DNA from: Stenotrophomonas sepilia
GTDB taxonomy: Bacteria > Pseudomonadota > Gammaproteobacteria > Xanthomonadales > Xanthomonadaceae
NCBI RefSeq assembly: GCF_003244875.1
Contig: NZ_LXXZ01000048.1
Coordinates: 51,558 to 115,557, forward strand
Direction: 5' to 3'
Length of the DNA stretch: 64,000 nucleotides
Under the pieces are notes generated by a model. The model was not told where the DNA came from. It saw only the letters and a program-made list of their open reading frames with translations, and ran no database searches. The translations under genes and the position numbers were made by a program. This document shows positions 18,397 to 27,877 of this stretch, piece by piece (the stretch's first letter is position 1; each line of letters starts with the position of its first letter).

Positions 18397-20001
18397 ATGT
18401 CCGAAGTCGCCAACGAAGCGTCGCGTCGCCGCACCTTCGCCATCATTTCCCACCCTGACGCCGGCAAGACCACGCTGACCGAAAAGCTGCTGCTGTTCGG
18501 AGGCGCGATCCAGATGGCCGGTTCGGTCAAGGGCCGCAAGGCCGCCCGCCACGCCACCTCCGACTGGATGGCGCTGGAAAAGGAGCGCGGCATCTCCGTC
18601 ACCTCCTCGGTGATGCAGTTCCCGTACGAAGGCAAGATCGTCAACCTGCTTGACACCCCTGGTCACGCCGACTTCGGCGAGGACACCTACCGCGTGCTGA
18701 CCGCAGTGGACTCGGCGCTGATGGTGATCGACGTGGCCAAGGGCGTGGAAGAGCGCACCATCAAGCTGATGGAGGTGTGCCGCCTGCGCGACACCCCGAT
18801 CATGACCTTCATCAACAAGCTCGACCGCGAGGGCAAGGACCCGATCGAGCTGCTGGATGAAGTGGAGACCGTGCTCGGCATCCAGTGCGCGCCGGTCACC
18901 TGGCCGATCGGCATGGGCCAGCGCCTGAAGGGCGTGGTTCACCTGCTGACCGGCGAAGTGCACCTGTACGAACCGGGTCGCAACTTCACCCGCCAGGACT
19001 CGACCATCTTCCCATCCATCGATGCGCCCGGCCTGGCCGAGAAGATCGGTGCGCAGATGCTGGCCGACCTGCGCGACGAACTGGAACTGGTGCAGGGCGC
19101 CAGCCATCCGTTCGATCTGGACGCTTACCGCGCCGGCAAGCAGACCCCGGTGTTCTTCGGCTCGGGCGTGAACAACTTCGGCGTGCAGCCGCTGCTGGAC
19201 TTCTTCGTCGAGCATGCGCCGTCGCCGCAGGCGCGAACCACCACCGGCCGCGAAATCGCACCGGAAGAGAACAAGCTGACCGGCTTCGTGTTCAAGATCC
19301 AGGCCAACATGGACCCGCAGCACCGTGACCGCGTGGCATTCATGCGGGTCTGTTCGGGCCGTTTCAGCGCCGGCATGAAGACCTTCCACGTGCGCACCGG
19401 CAAGGAAATGAAGCTGGCCAACGCGCTGACCTTCATGGCCAGCGACCGCGAGATCGCGGCCGAAGCGTGGCCCGGCGACGTGATCGGCATCCACAACCAC
19501 GGCACCATCTCCATCGGCGATACCTTCACCGAAGGCGAAGCGGTGACCTTCACCGGCATTCCCAACTTCGCCCCGGAACTGTTCCGCCGCGCACGCCTGC
19601 GTGATCCGCTCAAGCTCAAGCAGCTGCAGAAGGGCCTGGCCCAACTGTCCGAGGAAGGCGCGACCCAGTTCTTCCGCCCGCTGACCAGCAACGACCTGAT
19701 CCTGGGTGCCGTCGGCGTGCTGCAGTTCGACGTGGCGGCCTACCGCCTGAAGGACGAGTACGGTGTGGAAGCCACCTTCGAGCCGGTCAGCGTGACCACT
19801 GCGCGCTGGGTCCACTGCAGCAACGAGAAGAAGCTGGAAGAGTTCCGCGAGAAGAATGCGCTCAACCTGGCGCTGGATGCGGCCGGTCACCTGGTCTACC
19901 TCGCTCCGACCCGGGTCAACCTGCAGCTGGCCCAGGAACGCTCGCCGGATGTGCGTTTCTCGGCCACACGCGAAGCGGCGCACACCGTTTCGGCAGGCTG
20001 A
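18397..20001 (+). CDS. prfC: Peptide chain release factor 3
   Basis: 534 residues, the usual length. Translational GTPase that recycles RF1 and RF2 after termination. P-loop [15 protein letters not shown] (G1), DTPGHADFG (G3), NKLDREG (G4) and the RF3-typical [20 protein letters not shown] switch region are present; the C-terminal domains II and III follow without truncation. A TATAAT at 18345-18350 could be its -10, but no good -35 is seen. An imperfect 18-bp inverted repeat immediately follows the stop. Confidence 0.98.
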   Translation: MSEVANEASRRRTFAIISHPDAGKTTLTEKLLLFGGAIQMAGSVKGRKAARHATSDWMALEKERGISVTSSVMQFPYEGKIVNLLDTPGHADFGEDTYRVLTAVDSALMVIDVAKGVEERTIKLMEVCRLRDTPIMTFINKLDREGKDPIELLDEVETVLGIQCAPVTWPIGMGQRLKGVVHLLTGEVHLYEPGRNFTRQDSTIFPSIDAPGLAEKIGAQMLADLRDELELVQGASHPFDLDAYRAGKQTPVFFGSGVNNFGVQPLLDFFVEHAPSPQARTTTGREIAPEENKLTGFVFKIQANMDPQHRDRVAFMRVCSGRFSAGMKTFHVRTGKEMKLANALTFMASDREIAAEAWPGDVIGIHNHGTISIGDTFTEGEAVTFTGIPNFAPELFRRARLRDPLKLKQLQKGLAQLSEEGATQFFRPLTSNDLILGAVGVLQFDVAAYRLKDEYGVEATFEPVSVTTARWVHCSNEKKLEEFREKNALNLALDAAGHLVYLAPTRVNLQLAQERSPDVRFSATREAAHTVSAG

Positions 20002-20007
20002 TGCCAC

Positions 20008-20047
20008 GGGGTCGGATCCCTTTCCGCAAGGAAAGGGCTCTGACCCC
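20008..20047. repeat. Stem-loop after prfC (18-bp arms, GCAA tetraloop)
   Basis: Left arm GGGGTCGGATCCCTTTCC, loop GCAA, right arm GGAAAGGGCTCTGACCCC, with 16 of 18 positions paired. It starts 7 nt after the prfC stop. A GNRA-type loop and long stem suggest an RNA-stabilising or terminating hairpin, but no T-run follows. It is not of the GTAG type. Confidence 0.7.
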
Positions 20048-20160
20048 GCCGTCGCAACGCAGGGATTCACCCACCATACGGTGACGGGCGTGCACGTGCC
20101 GCCCATCGCGGCGATGATAGAGGGGTGCGGGTCCCCCTCCCCGCGAACGATGCCTACGCC

Positions 20161-20799
20161 ATGTCCACGACTTCCGTTGCTTCGATCCGCGAAGAAATCG
20201 CCAGCGCCCTGACCCACGGCCTCGGTGCCGTGCTCGCCCTGGGCGCCGGTGCGGTGCTGATCACCCTGGCCGCGATCTACAGCGATGGCTGGCAGCTGGC
20301 CGGCGCCATCGTGTTCGGCATCGCGCTGCTGCTGCTGTACACCGCGTCCACCCTGTACCACGCCATCCAGCACCCGGTCGCCAAGGGCCGGCTCAAAGTG
20401 TTCGACCACTGTGCGATCTACGTACTGATCGCCGGCACCTATACCCCATTCACCCTGATCGGCCTGCGCGGCCCGTGGGGCTGGGGCCTGTTCGCCGCGA
20501 TCTGGACCCTGGCCCTGGCCGGCGTGGTGTTCAAGCTGTTCTACACCGGTCGCTTCAAGCGCCTGTCCACTGCCATCTACGTGGCCATGGGCTGGCTGGT
20601 GATCGTGGCGGTCAAGCCGATGCTGGCCTCGATCGACGGCTGGACGCTGGGCTGGCTGCTGGCCGGCGGCCTGTCCTACACGCTGGGCACCTATTTCTAC
20701 CACCGCGAATCGATTCCCTATTCGCATGCGATCTGGCACCTGTTCGTCATCGGTGGCAGCGTCTGCCACTTCGTCGCGGTCACCATGCAGGTGCTGTAG
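20161..20799 (+). CDS. Hemolysin III / TrhA family membrane protein
   Basis: 212 residues, seven predicted TM helices, inner membrane. The start is placed at MSTTSVASIREEIASALTHG; the open frame extends 12 codons upstream to 20125 without a ribosome site. Diagnostic motifs are THGLGAVLAL, YTASTLYHAIQH, FDHCAIYVLIAGTYTPF and SHAIWHLFVIGGSVCHF, with the conserved Ser/His/Asp residues of the PAQR-like superfamily (YqfA in E. coli). Function in Gram-negatives concerns membrane homeostasis; a haemolysin role is not implied. Confidence 0.92.
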   Translation: MSTTSVASIREEIASALTHGLGAVLALGAGAVLITLAAIYSDGWQLAGAIVFGIALLLLYTASTLYHAIQHPVAKGRLKVFDHCAIYVLIAGTYTPFTLIGLRGPWGWGLFAAIWTLALAGVVFKLFYTGRFKRLSTAIYVAMGWLVIVAVKPMLASIDGWTLGWLLAGGLSYTLGTYFYHRESIPYSHAIWHLFVIGGSVCHFVAVTMQVL

Positions 20800-20881
20800 C
20801 ACCGGCCCGTGCGTGGCGCGTGCACGCCGCGCACATGGACGCTTCGCGCCCCGTCCACGATGAGGGGGCAACCATGGCAGC

Positions 20882-22855
20882 GTGAATGCCGCCGCCTCCC
20901 CTGCCACAAAGCGCACGAACCGCTGGCGCCTGGGCCGCCCCGGCCCGCGAGGCCGGCGCTGGTTGACGCTGCTGATCTTCCTGCTCGCGGCGATCCTGGT
21001 ACTGATCGCACTGTGGGACTGGAACTGGTTCAAAGGCCCTGTCGAGCGCGCCGTGCAGGCCCGTACCGGCCGTGCACTGCACATCGGCCATCTGGATGTC
21101 GACCTCGGCCGGACCAGCACCATCCGTGCCGATGCGATCACCTTCGCCAATGCCGGTTGGGCGAAGCAGCCGAACATGGCCACGGCCGACCGCGTCGAGA
21201 TCGACGTGCGCGTGTGGCCCCTGCTGCGCGGCAGCGTGCAGCTGCCGGAAGTGCGCCTGACCCGACCGGACGTGCTGCTGGAAACCGCCCCACGCCAGGG
21301 CGAGCCGGGCAACTGGGACTTCCTCGGTGACAGCGCTGGCGGCACCAGCCCGCAGCTCAAGCGCCTGCGCGTCGACGACGGCCGGCTGCAGTTCCTCGAC
21401 GCACCGGGCCGTACCGACATCCGCGTGGGCGTGCGCAGCGGCCAGCCGAAGCAGGCAGATGCCTCGCCGCCGCTGCTGGTGCAGGGCAAGGGCCACTGGC
21501 AGGGCAATGCGTTCACCCTGCAGGGCGGAACCGAATCGCCGCTGGAACTGACCAACAGCGACCACCCGTTCCGCATCCACCTCGACGGCCGCGCCGGCGC
21601 CACCCACGCGGTGGCCAGCGGCACGCTGACCAATCCGTTCCAGCTGCGCGTGTTCGACGTGGAGTTCGCACTCAGTGGCCAGGACCTGGCCGATCTCTAC
21701 CCATTGCTCGGCATCGCCATTCCGCCGTCCCCGCCCTACGCGCTGAACGGACGCCTGGAGCGCGACCACGACGTCTGGCGTTACGACGGTTTCACCGGCA
21801 AGGTGGGCGACAGCGACCTCGGTGGCAGTCTTCAGTTCGAGGTGGGCCGCGACCGTCCGCGGCTGACCGCGGAGCTGGAATCCAAGCGCCTGGACTTCGA
21901 TGACCTGGCCGGCTTCGTCGGCGCGCCGCCGAAGACCGGCGGCGGCGAAACCGCCAATGCGGAGCAGAAGGCCGAGGCCGCACGGGTGGCCGCGCGCGCG
22001 CGCGTGCTTCCGGACACGCCCTACAACCTCGGCAAGCTGCGTGCGATGGATGCCGATGTGCGCTGGAAGGCCCACCGCATCAACGCACCGTCATTGCCAT
22101 TGGACGACATGGACGCCCATCTGCTGCTGGATGACGGGGTGCTGCGGCTGGCCCCGCTGAACTTCGGCGTCGCCGGCGGCGATATCCGCAGCACCATCCG
22201 CATGGACGCACGCCAGCCGCAGATCAGCACTGCGCTGAAGGCGAGCGTGCGCGGCGTTCAGCTGGGCCAGCTGTTCCCCGATGCCAAGCTGGCCGAACAG
22301 GCCAAGGGCGGCATCGGCGGTGAGGTGGACCTGAGTGGCCGCGGCAATTCGATCGCCGCGATGCTCGGCAGCAGCAGCGGCAAGGTCGGCCTGGCGATGG
22401 GTCCTGGCCACGTCGGCAACCTGGTGATGGAGCTGGCCGGCCTGGATATCACCGAATCGCTGAAGTTCCTGGTGACCGGCGACAAGCAGATTCCCCTGCG
22501 CTGCGCCTTCGCCGACTTCGGTGTGCGCGACGGCCTGATGACCAGCCAGGCACTGGCGGTGGACACCACCGACACGATCCTCATCGGCGAAGGCACCGTC
22601 AGCCTGCGCGACGAAACCCTGGACCTGCTGTTGAAGCCGCGCCCCAAGGACAGGAGCATCCTGGTACTGCGCTCGCCGCTGCACGTTGCCGGCACGTTCA
22701 AGGACCCGTCGTTCCGCCCCGACTTCAAAGCGCTGGGCATCCGCGGTGCGGTGGCCCTGGCACTGGGCAGCATCGCCCCGCCGGCGGCGCTGCTGGCGAC
22801 GATCGAGCTGGGGCCGGGCAAGGATGCCGACTGCGGTGGGCAGTATGCGAAGTAG
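20882..22855 (+). CDS. AsmA family envelope protein
   Basis: 657 residues from a GTG start. A basic N-terminus is followed by a single TM anchor (LTLLIFLLAAILVLIALW, about residues 28-45), then a large periplasmic beta-rich body with the AsmA-type opening VERAVQARTGRALHIGHLDVDLG and C-terminal segments KVGLAMGPGHVGNLVMELAGLDI and FKDPSFRPDFKALGIRG. AsmA-like proteins are now viewed as bridge-like lipid transporters between the two membranes; that role is inferred by family. Transcribed alone. A GAGGGGG precedes the GTG. The region after it is non-coding for 490 bp. Confidence 0.88.
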   Translation: MNAAASPATKRTNRWRLGRPGPRGRRWLTLLIFLLAAILVLIALWDWNWFKGPVERAVQARTGRALHIGHLDVDLGRTSTIRADAITFANAGWAKQPNMATADRVEIDVRVWPLLRGSVQLPEVRLTRPDVLLETAPRQGEPGNWDFLGDSAGGTSPQLKRLRVDDGRLQFLDAPGRTDIRVGVRSGQPKQADASPPLLVQGKGHWQGNAFTLQGGTESPLELTNSDHPFRIHLDGRAGATHAVASGTLTNPFQLRVFDVEFALSGQDLADLYPLLGIAIPPSPPYALNGRLERDHDVWRYDGFTGKVGDSDLGGSLQFEVGRDRPRLTAELESKRLDFDDLAGFVGAPPKTGGGETANAEQKAEAARVAARARVLPDTPYNLGKLRAMDADVRWKAHRINAPSLPLDDMDAHLLLDDGVLRLAPLNFGVAGGDIRSTIRMDARQPQISTALKASVRGVQLGQLFPDAKLAEQAKGGIGGEVDLSGRGNSIAAMLGSSSGKVGLAMGPGHVGNLVMELAGLDITESLKFLVTGDKQIPLRCAFADFGVRDGLMTSQALAVDTTDTILIGEGTVSLRDETLDLLLKPRPKDRSILVLRSPLHVAGTFKDPSFRPDFKALGIRGAVALALGSIAPPAALLATIELGPGKDADCGGQYAK

Positions 22856-22895
22856 GTTTACAGCGTTGTTCGCGGCGCCTCTTTTCCCGCGCGTA

Positions 22896-23001
22896 GAGCC
22901 GGAGCAGGGCGACAGGCAGGACACGCCGTAAATACGTCCCTGTAGGCTCGGTCGGCGCATCCATGCGCCTCACGGTCCTGCCTGCCGCCTTGCTCCGGCT
23001 C
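22896..23001 (-). repeat. Long palindrome LP2
   Basis: 27-bp arms (22896-22922 with 22975-23001, 25 of 27 paired) around a core with CGCCGTAAATACGTCCCTGT and an inner hairpin GGCGCAT-CC-ATGCGCC at 22954-22969. On the minus strand the motif GGAAACTGTC (23004-23013) sits 2 nt before the palindrome and GCTTTTGACTTTG (23059-23071) further upstream; both recur next to the element at 63.9 kb. Confidence 0.88.
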
Positions 23002-23072
23002 CGGACAGTTTCCTGCGCGCGCGGAACGAGAGCGAAATTCAAAGTCGAAAGAAGAAAGCAAAGTCAAAAGCT

Positions 23073-23097
23073 GTTGCCAACCAAGGTTGGCGGCTAC
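23073..23097 (-). repeat. GTAG-headed palindromic repeat
   Basis: On the minus strand GTAGCCGCCAACC-TT-GGTTGGCAAC. It lies upstream of the leader motifs of LP2, the same order as the GTAG repeat at 63748-63771 relative to LP6. Confidence 0.72.
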
Positions 23098-23148
23098 CAA
23101 AAGCGAGCCATCGCGCATGTGCGCACCGCACTCACAGGAACGTGTCCA

Positions 23149-23254
23149 GAGGCGGAGGGTGCGGCTGGGCAGGACCGTGAGGCGCATGGATGCGCCGATC
23201 GAGCCCCCATGGATGGGTTTACGGCGTGTCCTGCCCAGCCGCACCCTCCGCCTC
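23149..23254 (+). repeat. Long palindrome LP3
   Basis: Perfect 27-bp arms (23149-23175 with 23228-23254). The core is the inverse of that in LP2 (GGGTTTACGGCGTGTCC side on the plus strand), with an inner hairpin GGCGCAT-GG-ATGCGCC at 23181-23196. A GGAACGTGTC motif ends 2 nt before it. LP2 and LP3 face each other within 360 bp. The bases from 23255 to 23346 hold no gene that I can support. Confidence 0.9.
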
Positions 23255-23346
23255 CCAACGTATCAGGAAGGCGCTGCTTTGGCTTTGGCTGTGGCTTTGA
23301 GCTTCGAAAAGCGGGCCGGCGGGCCGCAGGCCCGCCAGCGACACCC

Positions 23347-23778
23347 TCACCCGGCAACGATGTACTGCTGCAGTTGATCCAGCTCCCGCCGCTGCGCATC
23401 GATCACCGACTTCACCAGGTCGCCGATGGAGATCACCCCCAGCACCTGCGCGCCCTCCACGACCGGCAGATGGCGGATGCGATAATCGGTCACCAACTGC
23501 AGGCAATGCTCCACCTGCTCGCCCGGCGACACCGTCACCACCTGCGACGTCATGATCTCTGCCACCGCCGTATCGCGCGAAGAGCGATCACGCAACACGA
23601 TCTTGCGCGCGTAATCACGCTCGGACAGGATTCCCACCAGCCGCGGGCCGTCCATCACCAGCACCGCACCGATGCCCTTTTCCGCCATCAACCGGATCGC
23701 ATCGATCACCGCCGCATCCGGCGCGACCGCATGTACTTCAGGAGACTTGCCGTCCAACAGTTGCCGTACCGTGGTCAT
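23347..23778 (-). CDS. Tandem CBS-domain protein
   Basis: 143 residues made almost wholly of two CBS motifs (about 8-60 and 75-128): HAVAPDAAVIDAIRLMAEKGIGAVLVMD with SERDYARKIVL, and VVTVSPGEQVEHCLQLVTDYRIRHLPVVE with SIGDLVKSVI. Such stand-alone pairs (Bateman modules) bind adenine nucleotides and regulate partners. Its start lies 41 bp inside the preceding glycosyltransferase gene in another frame, so it is the last gene of a mtgA-glycosyltransferase-CBS operon. Confidence 0.93.
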   Translation of the reverse strand: MTTVRQLLDGKSPEVHAVAPDAAVIDAIRLMAEKGIGAVLVMDGPRLVGILSERDYARKIVLRDRSSRDTAVAEIMTSQVVTVSPGEQVEHCLQLVTDYRIRHLPVVEGAQVLGVISIGDLVKSVIDAQRRELDQLQQYIVAG

Positions 23779-24757
23779 CTGCCTGCCCTCCCAGGGTGGG
23801 TTGCGGGACCGAGTCTGCCACGGACGATGCTAGCCAGGCGTCAACCAGGTACAACGGCCGCTGCTTGGACTCCTCGTACAGCCGCCCCAGGTACTCGCCG
23901 ATCAGGCCAAGCGCGATCAGCTGCACGCCGCCCAGAAACAGGATCACCGCCATCATCGTCGGCCAGCCCGCCACCCGGTCGCCATACAGCGCCGCCTTCA
24001 CGATCACCCACAGGCCGAACACGAAAGCGACGGCCGCGGTTGCCAGCCCGAGGTAGGTCGCCGCCCGCAACGGCACGGTCGAGAACCCAGTGATGCCTTC
24101 GAGGGCGAAATTCCACAGCCGCCACAGGCTGAACTTGCTGGTGCCGGCCACACGCGCGTGGCGGTGGTAGGTCACGGCGATCCGCTTGAATCCCACCCAG
24201 CTGAAAAGTCCCTTCATGAAGCGGTGGCGCTCGCGCATCCCGCGCAGGGCGTTCAGCGCGCGCGGTGACAGCAGGCGGAAGTCCCCGGTATCGGCCGGAA
24301 TCGGTGTCCGCGACAGGCGGCCCATCACCCGATAGAACATCGCTGCCGTGGCGCGCTTGATCCAGGCCTCGCCATCGCGGGCCATGCGCGTGCCGTAGAC
24401 GTTGTCATGCCCTTCGCGCCAGCGCGCAACGAACTGCGGCACCAGCTCCGGCGGGTCCTGGCCATCGGCATCGAGGATCATCGCCGCACCCTCGTGCACC
24501 AGATCCAGGCCGGCGGTCAGCGCCGCTTCCTTGCCGAAGTTGCGCGACAGCTTCAGCGCCGATACGCGTGCATCGGCCTGGGCCAGCCCGGCGATCACGT
24601 CCCAGGTACCGTCATGGCTGCCGTCGTCCACATAGAGGATGTGACCGTCGATGTCGGGCATGCCGTCGAGCACCGCGCACAGCCGTGGATGCAGCAGCGG
24701 CAGTGCCAGGGCCTCGTTGTAGGCGGCGATGACGAAGGTAAGCCGTTCGCGGGTCAT
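23738..24757 (-). CDS. Family 2 glycosyltransferase, DPM1/GtrB-like
   Basis: 339 residues from the ATG at 24757. The GT-A catalytic part shows LTFVIAAYNEALALP, the nucleotide-binding DDGSHDGTWDV, DADGQDPPE (metal site) and ADTGDFRLLS; the C-terminal third has two TM helices (ATAAVAFVFGLWVIVKAAL and MMAVILFLGGVQLIALGLIG) followed by EYLGRLYEESKQRPLY. This layout is that of enzymes moving a sugar to polyprenyl phosphate at the inner membrane (GtrB/ArnC relatives); the sugar is unknown. It shares a 41-bp overlap with the CBS gene and begins 61 bp after mtgA. Confidence 0.92.
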   Translation of the reverse strand: MTRERLTFVIAAYNEALALPLLHPRLCAVLDGMPDIDGHILYVDDGSHDGTWDVIAGLAQADARVSALKLSRNFGKEAALTAGLDLVHEGAAMILDADGQDPPELVPQFVARWREGHDNVYGTRMARDGEAWIKRATAAMFYRVMGRLSRTPIPADTGDFRLLSPRALNALRGMRERHRFMKGLFSWVGFKRIAVTYHRHARVAGTSKFSLWRLWNFALEGITGFSTVPLRAATYLGLATAAVAFVFGLWVIVKAALYGDRVAGWPTMMAVILFLGGVQLIALGLIGEYLGRLYEESKQRPLYLVDAWLASSVADSVPQPTLGGQADDHGTATVGRQVS

Positions 24758-24818
24758 GCCCGGATTATACGTTGCCGGCACGCGCCCGGCCCGTCGCCTG
24801 CCAATTGCAGCGCCGGGC

Positions 24819-25568
24819 TCAGTCCTCCGACAGATAGGACGCACCACCCAGCTGGCGCGCCTGGCGTTGGATCCACGCGGCCCGCCGCTGCACATACGGC
24901 CCAGGTTTTGCCGCGTTGTAGCGACGCGGTGCCGGCAACACCGCGGCCAGGCGCGCGCTCTCGGCCGGACTCAGCCGGGCCGCGTCCTTGCCCCAGAATT
25001 TCTGCGCTGCCGCTTGCGCGCCATACACGCCATCACCGAATTCGGCAATGTTGGCGTACATCTCCAGGATCCGCTCCTTTGGCCACAGCGCCTCGATCAG
25101 CACCGTGTACCAGACTTCCAGGCCCTTGCGGATCCAGCTGCGGCCCTGCCACAGGAACAGGTTCTTGGCCACCTGCTGGCTGATCGTGCTGGCGCCGCGC
25201 AGGCGCCCGCCCCTGGCGTTGTGGTCGCGCGCCTTTTCGATGGCCTGCAGGTCGAAGCCGTTGTGGTCGGGGAAGCGCTGGTCCTCGGCCGCCACCAGCG
25301 AGATCGGCAGGCTTGGTGCCATCTGGCCGAGGTCGCGCCACTGGTAATGCAGCCGATAGGACCAGTCGGCCTCGCCCAGCGCCTCGCCATAGCGCCACAG
25401 CATCACCATGGACACCGGCGGGTCGATGAACCGCAGCACCAGCACCTGCAGGCAGCTGAAGGCGGCCAGCAGCACCGGCAGCCACAGCAGCCGCTTCCAG
25501 CGCCAGCGTCGCCGGCGCGGCGCGGCGACCACGGCCTCTATCTTGTGCTGCTCTCCCGCTGCCCCCAT
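24819..25568 (-). CDS. mtgA: Monofunctional biosynthetic peptidoglycan transglycosylase
   Basis: 249 residues from the first ATG in frame (25568, AGAAGGA upstream); the frame is open a little further to a TTG at 25616. Polymerises lipid II into glycan strands at the periplasmic face. Basic N-terminus and one TM helix ([19 protein letters not shown]), then GT51 motifs: [15 protein letters not shown] (catalytic Glu), [20 protein letters not shown], and [20 protein letters not shown]. No transpeptidase domain. Divergent from hslO with 77 bp between starts. Confidence 0.95.
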   Translation of the reverse strand: MGAAGEQHKIEAVVAAPRRRRWRWKRLLWLPVLLAAFSCLQVLVLRFIDPPVSMVMLWRYGEALGEADWSYRLHYQWRDLGQMAPSLPISLVAAEDQRFPDHNGFDLQAIEKARDHNARGGRLRGASTISQQVAKNLFLWQGRSWIRKGLEVWYTVLIEALWPKERILEMYANIAEFGDGVYGAQAAAQKFWGKDAARLSPAESARLAAVLPAPRRYNAAKPGPYVQRRAAWIQRQARQLGGASYLSED

Positions 25569-25645
25569 TACTGGTGCATCCTTCTTCTGTCTGGTTGTCG
25601 GCGCATTATCCGGCAACCGCCCCCGTTTACGCGCGATGTGAGCCG

Positions 25646-26539
25646 ATGACCGCCAACCCCGATTCCCTGATCCGTTTCCTGCTCCCCGACGCCGGCGTGC
25701 GTGGCGTGCATGTGCACCTGCAGGCCACCTGGCAGGAAATCCTGTCCCATGCCGCCTACCCGGACGCCGCTGCCGAACTGCTTGGCGAGGCCTGCGTCGC
25801 CTCGGCGCTGTTCACCGGCCACACCAAGATCGACGGGCGCCTGTCGGTGCAGCTGCGCAGCAGCACCGCGCTGCGCACCCTGTTCGCCGAATGCACCGCC
25901 GTCGGCACCCTGCGCGGTATCGCCCAGCTCAGCGAGGGTGGCGACGCACCGCGTGACCTGTCCCGCCTCGGTGATGACGCAATCCTCGCCATCACCATCG
26001 AGAACCCCGGCCTGGACCCGCGCGAGCCGCAGCGCTACCAGAGCCTGGTCGCGCTGACTGCGCCGGAACTGGACGAGGCCTTCGAGGACTACTTCCGCCA
26101 GTCGGAGCAGCTGCCTACCCGCCTGCTGCTGGCCGCCGACCGCAACGGTGCCGCCGGTCTGCTGCTGCAGAAGCTGCCGGGCGACGAAGGCGACGAAGAT
26201 GGCTGGGCCCGCGCCAGCGCCCTGTTCGAAACCCTGGGCAAGGCCGAACTGCTGGCGACCCCGGCCGAGCAGCTGCTGCACCGCCTGTTCCACGAGGAGC
26301 GGCCGGAACTGCTGGGCGACAAGCCGCTGTCCTTCGCCTGCTCATGCTCGCGCGAGCGGGTGGCTGGCATGCTGCAGTCATTGGGCGAGGACGAAGCCCG
26401 CGCGGCCGCCGAGGCCACCGGCGCCGTCGAGGTGCGTTGCGAATTCTGCGGGCGTGAGTATCACTTTCCATTGACGGAGTTCGGCATACTGTTCCACGGC
26501 GCCCAGGGGGCTGTGGCGGCGCCTGAACGACTTCAGTAA
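25646..26539 (+). CDS. hslO: Redox-regulated chaperone Hsp33
   Basis: 297 residues from [21 protein letters not shown] cytoplasmic holdase activated by oxidation. The N-terminal Hsp33 fold ([30 protein letters not shown]) is intact, and the C-terminal zinc switch has all four cysteines, CSC and CEFC ([12 protein letters not shown] and [12 protein letters not shown]). The upstream ATG at 25574 is rejected because it falls inside the divergent mtgA start region. Confidence 0.96.
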   Translation: MTANPDSLIRFLLPDAGVRGVHVHLQATWQEILSHAAYPDAAAELLGEACVASALFTGHTKIDGRLSVQLRSSTALRTLFAECTAVGTLRGIAQLSEGGDAPRDLSRLGDDAILAITIENPGLDPREPQRYQSLVALTAPELDEAFEDYFRQSEQLPTRLLLAADRNGAAGLLLQKLPGDEGDEDGWARASALFETLGKAELLATPAEQLLHRLFHEERPELLGDKPLSFACSCSRERVAGMLQSLGEDEARAAAEATGAVEVRCEFCGREYHFPLTEFGILFHGAQGAVAAPERLQ

Positions 26540-26655
26540 ACGGCAGTCTTGTACCTGGGGAGGATCAAGGCTTGTTAAGAATTCATAAACACCCTAGGAT
26601 CGAGTTCCCGTCCCCGCGGGAACTTCCGTTGTCCGTCCCTGTCTGAACTGGTCCG

Positions 26656-27504
26656 ATGCGTACCTTCCTGCGTCTACCGCTGGCCCTGCTGATCGCCCTT
26701 GGCGCGATCACGGGCGTGCATGCGCAGAGCAAGGACACCCGCACCGTGTTGCCGGTATGGAACAAGGGCAGCGGCAAGGTCGAGGCGCTGCTGTACCTGG
26801 AGCCGACCGGCGAACAGGCAGCCGGCGCCCGCTGGCATTTCGGCCGCAATTCGCTGGACGCGGCCTTTGGCCTGTCCTCCGGCGATTCGCTGGGCCTGCT
26901 CTGCAACAGCAGCAGCGGCACCAGCATCAGCGGCCTGGCCAGCCATTGCATGCTGGCCAGCCTGGGCGACGAGGATGATCTGAACAGCCGTCGTTTCAGT
27001 GGTACCGCCGCGTTGAACCGGGGCAACAGCCGCTTGGGCATCACCGCCGGCACCGGCCGTGAAACCCTGCCCGCCTGGTTGTCGGGCCCGAACAAGACGC
27101 CCTCGCTTCGCGCCGAGCAGAACGATCTGACCGTGTTCGCGCAGAAGAACATTGGCCGCGAAGGCTTCGTCTCCATCGCCGGTACCTACGCCAAGGCACG
27201 CCTGGTACCGCTGGCCGACGCTTCGCCGGCCATCGTCGATCGCTGGGACAGCAAGAGCCTGAGCATCGGTGCCGGTTACGGCAACTTCACCGGCAGCATC
27301 ATCGGCCGCGTGGTCGACGTGCCGGGGAAGCCCGGCAAGTTCGAAGGCCTGGGCATCGGCCTGACCTGGCGTACCCCGTGGTCTGGCCAGCTGACCGTCG
27401 GCGCCGAGAACGTGATCAGCCGCGGCAAGAATCCATTCTCCCCGCGCAACGAAAGCAACGACGACGGCACCGTGCCGTACGTGCGTTACGAACAGGATCT
27501 CTGA
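26656..27504 (+). CDS. Exported beta-rich protein, probable outer-membrane barrel (function unknown)
   Basis: 282 residues with a Sec signal peptide ending in GVHAQ. The rest alternates polar and hydrophobic residues with glycine turns (RFSGTAALNRGNSRLGITAG, KSLSIGAGYGNFTGSIIGRV, GLGIGLTWRTPWSGQLTVGA) and ends in YVRYEQDL. One cysteine pair (LLCNSSSG and ASHCMLAS). I do not recognise a named family; it resembles conserved Xanthomonad secreted proteins found next to hslO. It has its own terminator at 27538-27559 and about 115 bp of upstream sequence, hence a single-gene unit. Confidence 0.78.
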   Translation: MRTFLRLPLALLIALGAITGVHAQSKDTRTVLPVWNKGSGKVEALLYLEPTGEQAAGARWHFGRNSLDAAFGLSSGDSLGLLCNSSSGTSISGLASHCMLASLGDEDDLNSRRFSGTAALNRGNSRLGITAGTGRETLPAWLSGPNKTPSLRAEQNDLTVFAQKNIGREGFVSIAGTYAKARLVPLADASPAIVDRWDSKSLSIGAGYGNFTGSIIGRVVDVPGKPGKFEGLGIGLTWRTPWSGQLTVGAENVISRGKNPFSPRNESNDDGTVPYVRYEQDL

Positions 27505-27537
27505 TCCCCTCAATCAGGTTCAGCAACGATATTCCCG

Positions 27538-27559
27538 AAGGCGCCGAAAGGCGCCTTTT
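27538..27559 (+). terminator. Rho-independent terminator
   Basis: AAGGCGCC-GAA-AGGCGCCTT with a five-T tract, 34 bp after the stop of the exported beta-rich protein. Confidence 0.9.
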
Positions 27560-27562
27560 TGC

Positions 27563-27877
27563 ATCTGCGTGCCTGCCTCGCACTCGCATGAGCAGTATCG
27601 ACCGTAGAGCGTATCGACATAATGGGATACATATCAGTCGAAACTTTTTTCATCATTCTGTGTTAACAAACGAGGCAGATCAGCATGACCATACCGGCAA
27701 CCCGTTGATTAGGCTGGGAAAAGCGCTTTTTTACCAAAATCACAGACTTCATTAACACAGCTTTAATTCTTGGCGAACGCCCGTTACTATCGGGTCAGCC
27801 TCGCGATTTGGGAGCGCTTTTTTCGCTCCCCCGCCGGGCATTAACCCCAGCCAAGATTTCTTGGAGAGAGAGAGCCA
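27563..27877 (+). promoter_or_regulatory. AT-richer leader/promoter region of the TonB-dependent receptor
   Basis: No gene. The base composition drops well below the surroundings between about 27600 and 27770. TACTAT near 27785 is a possible -10 with TTAATT 16 nt upstream. A hairpin GGGAGCG-loop-CGCTCCC with an all-T loop (27810-27830) lies in the presumed leader, and GGAGAGAG precedes the ATG. No operator is recognised. Confidence 0.45.

Noticed and set aside
18358..21633. 1091-codon minus-strand frame opposite prfC and the hemolysin III gene
   Set aside because: No domains, antisense to highly conserved genes; a GC artefact.
25568..25616. Longer mtgA start at 25616
   Set aside because: The codon there is TTG without a good ribosome site; the ATG at 25568 has AGAAGGA upstream and gives the usual family length.
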